DNA of 7,035 nt from Spirochaetales bacterium (GTDB lineage Bacteria > Spirochaetota > Spirochaetia > DTKZ01): assembly GCA_031266855.1 (NCBI GenBank), contig JAISAF010000135.1, positions 1-7,035 of the forward strand. Reading direction: 5' to 3'. Numbering within the stretch: position 1 is the stretch's first letter; the number at the start of each line of letters is the position of its first letter. This document shows, piece by piece, positions 4,912 through 7,035 of this stretch. Made by a program: the position numbers and the translations under genes. Under the pieces are notes generated by a model. The model worked only from the letters and a program-made list of their open reading frames with translations. It did no database searches and was not told the DNA's origin.

Positions 4912-4965
4912 ATGGAGGCGGTGAAAAGAAATACCTCTGTAAGCATTAAGGAGCATATACGATGA
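4912..4965 (+). CDS. Possible 17-codon ORF coupled to the first GTPase
   Basis: ATG 4912 has GAGG about nine bases upstream and a 17-codon frame whose TGA overlaps the GTPase start codon (ATGA at 4962-4965). The frame is open further upstream and reads protein-like ('YLSNEVSPMEAVKRN' then 'TSVSIKEHIR'), so it may also be the tail of a decayed gene. Too short to be sure. Confidence 0.2.
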   Translation: MEAVKRNTSVSIKEHIR

Positions 4966-6071
4966 AGGAATATTCACCCGAAAGCGTGAATCAGGAAGTC
5001 GAGAAAGTGTTGCAGGCGCAGAAAGTGCCCAACATTTTGATTTGCGGACAGACCGGCGTGGGAAAATCATCGGTGGTCAATTATCTCTTTAACGAGAGTG
5101 TCGCTGTGTCGGGCGACAATGGCGAACCCTGTACGAGGGGGATCACTCTGTTTAGGAATAACACCGTCAACATCTACGACAGCGAGGGCTACGAAATTGG
5201 CGGGGAAAGGCAGAAGTATTACGAACAATTGATTTTCGATGACTTTCTTGCCAAGCGCAAAGGAACCACTGACGCGGATGCCGTACACCTGGTATGGTAC
5301 GCCATTTCCGGAGCTGCAAAAAAATTTACCGAACTCGATATAAAACTCATCAAACGCATCAAGGCTGATGGTTTTCATGCGTGCGTCTTGCTCACAAAAA
5401 TTGACGAACTGAACGAGGAACAACTGAACGACATGATGGCAGCCCTGCAAAAAGACTTGCCCGGCGCAGATGTTTTTCGCCTGAGCATCAATGCGCGGCA
5501 GGACGAAGGACTGGCGCAATTCTGTGACTGGGACAAACTTACCGACTGGTCTTACAACCATCTTGCCGGAACGCTCAAAGAGCGCTTTGTCATGGCGCTA
5601 CGCGGACGGCTGGATTTGAAGCACAAACAGGCGACAGGGATCGTTGCCGGCGCGACAACGGCAGCGGCGACAGTCGGCGCAATCCCCATTCCGTTCAGCG
5701 ACGCCGCCCTTTTGGTGCCGGTTCAGACCGGAATGATCATGGGTATTGCCGGGATTTACGGTATCCATATAGGTAAAGCGGCGATTTCCTCTGTTGCAGC
5801 CGGCACGGGTATTTCCGCGCTGGGGAAGTCCGTGGCGGGCGGGCTCATGAAACTCATACCCGGCATCGGAACGGTTGCGGGCGCGATAGTCAACGCATCG
5901 GTAGCGGGAACTATCACTGGGGCGCTCGGCGGCGCGTTTTCCGAACTGTGTTACAAGCAGTGCAAAGATTCCCTTGACGGTAAACCGCCCGCTGTTGACA
6001 TTGAGCAGATTTTGACGGGTCCGGCTTTCATTGCCGAGGTTATCAGGCGTGCAAAGGAAGCGAAACAATGA
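4962..6071 (+). CDS. Era-like P-loop GTPase with C-terminal DUF697-like membrane domain
   Basis: A 369-residue GTPase. The G1 motif is 'GQTGVGKS' (29-36), a switch-I 'CTRGIT' (57-62) supplies the G2 Thr, G3 is 'DSEG' (73-76), and G4 is 'TKID' (145-148). After a linker, residues about 224-335 are strongly hydrophobic and Gly/Ala-rich, with 'GAIPIPFSDAALLVPVQ', the signature of DUF697 (YcjF-type) domains that associate with membranes. The likely role is GTP-driven remodelling or sensing at the inner membrane. AAGGAG lies eight bases before ATG 4962. The second GTPase begins inside this gene's stop codon (ATGA), so the two proteins are made together and may form a heteromer. GC content appears lower than in the left part of the window. 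Confidence 0.92.
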   Translation: MKEYSPESVNQEVEKVLQAQKVPNILICGQTGVGKSSVVNYLFNESVAVSGDNGEPCTRGITLFRNNTVNIYDSEGYEIGGERQKYYEQLIFDDFLAKRKGTTDADAVHLVWYAISGAAKKFTELDIKLIKRIKADGFHACVLLTKIDELNEEQLNDMMAALQKDLPGADVFRLSINARQDEGLAQFCDWDKLTDWSYNHLAGTLKERFVMALRGRLDLKHKQATGIVAGATTAAATVGAIPIPFSDAALLVPVQTGMIMGIAGIYGIHIGKAAISSVAAGTGISALGKSVAGGLMKLIPGIGTVAGAIVNASVAGTITGALGGAFSELCYKQCKDSLDGKPPAVDIEQILTGPAFIAEVIRRAKEAKQ

Positions 6072-7035
6072 CACAGCCGGAAATCAATACGATGATCCTC
6101 GGCCAGACGGGGGTAGGGAAAAGCTCGCTCATCAACTACCTCTACGGCGCCGATGTGGTTCGCGTGGGTACAGGAAAGCCCGTAACAAGGCGCGGAGATT
6201 TTACCAAAATCAGCATCCCCTCTCCGTTCAAATCGGATGTTAAGATCAACATCTTTGACAGTTGGGGGCTGGAATCCGACAAGGCGGAAGACTGGGAGGC
6301 GGTTATAGACGCGAAACTGAGCGCGGAACTCTCGTTTGATGAAATGATCTACGCTATTGTGTACTGTTCTTCTTATGCTAACGACCGCATCCAGGATTTT
6401 GAGATCAGGATGCTCAAAAAACTTTTGAGCAAACAGTATAAGGTGACCATCGCGCTGACAAACGCGGACAACTCCGGCTTTGAAACCAAGAAAAAAGTTT
6501 TTCGCGAAAAATTTGCAAAAGAGCTTGCCGAATACCGGGGCGATTATAGCGTGGTAGATATCTGCGCCGAGGCGAAACCGAAGCTCGGCCAGAGTGCGGC
6601 GTCAGCGCGGATTTTTGGAAAGGAAGATCTATTCAAGGAGTTGGAGAAAGACTTTCTTACCAATTTTGTTAACGTAGTCTACGCCCGCTGGACGGACTGG
6701 AAGGATGAAAGTCTTGCCAAACTCAAGGATTTCCGCAAGCGTGGCATAGCCTCGATTGAAGATTTCAAAGGAGGACTCCTTGACACCAATAAGGACAGGG
6801 CAAAGCAAATCGCGGATCACATCAACAACGAAATGCAAACACTCATCGGCGGTATTCAGGGGAAAATCAAAGGCGCTATAGAGGACTTTAAGACTTGGTA
6901 CGAGCAAGCGGCCGGTGCGTTTTATCAGGGAAATCTCGGCCTCGAAATTTCGACCGGCATAGAGCCTTTGGATATTGTGCTTGTTTTTGTCAAATATTCG
7001 CTATTGAGCATTCCTCTGACAATCTTTGACAAACT
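6068..7035 (+). CDS. Second P-loop GTPase, 3' end outside window
   Basis: The frame starts at ATG 6068, overlapping the previous stop by ATGA, and stays open to the right edge (322 codons). G1 is 'GQTGVGKSS' (12-20), nearly identical to that of the first GTPase. 'PVTRRGDFT' (38-46) is a probable switch I, and G3 is 'DSWG' (64-67). At G4 the sequence is 'TNAD' (131-134) instead of N/TKxD: the Lys is replaced by Asn, so guanine binding may be weaker or altered. Residues about 185-285 look helical and charged. A hydrophobic stretch 'PLDIVLVFVKYSLLSIPL' near residue 300 may enter a membrane. The two GTPases probably arose by duplication followed by divergence; the C-terminal domain here is not DUF697-like as far as seen. 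Confidence 0.88.
   Translation, partial: MTQPEINTMILGQTGVGKSSLINYLYGADVVRVGTGKPVTRRGDFTKISIPSPFKSDVKINIFDSWGLESDKAEDWEAVIDAKLSAELSFDEMIYAIVYCSSYANDRIQDFEIRMLKKLLSKQYKVTIALTNADNSGFETKKKVFREKFAKELAEYRGDYSVVDICAEAKPKLGQSAASARIFGKEDLFKELEKDFLTNFVNVVYARWTDWKDESLAKLKDFRKRGIASIEDFKGGLLDTNKDRAKQIADHINNEMQTLIGGIQGKIKGAIEDFKTWYEQAAGAFYQGNLGLEISTGIEPLDIVLVFVKYSLLSIPLTIFDK

Noticed and set aside
4857..4949. 30-codon frame starting at a TAATG overlap with the broken gene
   Set aside because: Composition is not protein-like, no ribosome site of its own, and the competing frame 4912-4965 is at least as good.
6629..6907. Minus-strand 92-codon open frame
   Set aside because: Antisense to the second GTPase, whose frame and motifs are clear throughout.

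Overview
The window looks like a chromosomal stretch from a GC-rich spirochaete, most likely a Treponema of the termite-gut or environmental kind. This rests on the sequence character of the elongation factor P and on the intergenic regions, which are full of hairpins. It is an inference, since no rRNA or other marker is present.

Left (1-1264, minus strand): a two-gene unit reads leftward. Elongation factor P (efp) has its own promoter and a leader hairpin. Two bases after its stop, a class I SAM-dependent methyltransferase of the RsmC/MTS type begins at a TTG codon and runs off the left edge. It is easy to miss because it lacks an ATG.

Centre-left (1265-1912): about 650 bases hold no intact gene. 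They contain a probable short gene remnant on the minus strand, several strong hairpins, a nested inverted-repeat element that can fold as a three-way junction, and a second copy of one of its hairpins carrying a compensatory base-pair change. A near-consensus promoter with an operator-like dyad then drives a lone gene (1913-2845) with uracil-DNA-glycosylase-like fold motifs.

Centre-right (2846-3183): GC-rich hairpins, including a good intrinsic terminator for leftward transcription, and a 17-base dyad (5-base centre) resembling a phage-repressor operator.

Right (3184-7035): an accessory module. A phage-type XRE/HTH regulator reads leftward. Divergent from it, behind a strong promoter, is a rightward gene row: a 54-residue helical protein, a 75-residue tandem zinc-ribbon protein, an LRAT-like (NlpC/P60 superfamily) enzyme with a C-terminal membrane helix, a frame-disrupted small gene, a P-loop GTPase with a DUF697-like membrane domain, and a second P-loop GTPase that overlaps the first by ATGA and runs off the right edge. 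The gene order, the controlling regulator, the potentially lipid-acting enzyme and the paired membrane-associated GTPases suggest a compact, regulated membrane-acting or defence-like system. I do not recognise this combination as a named system, and the functional reading is inference.
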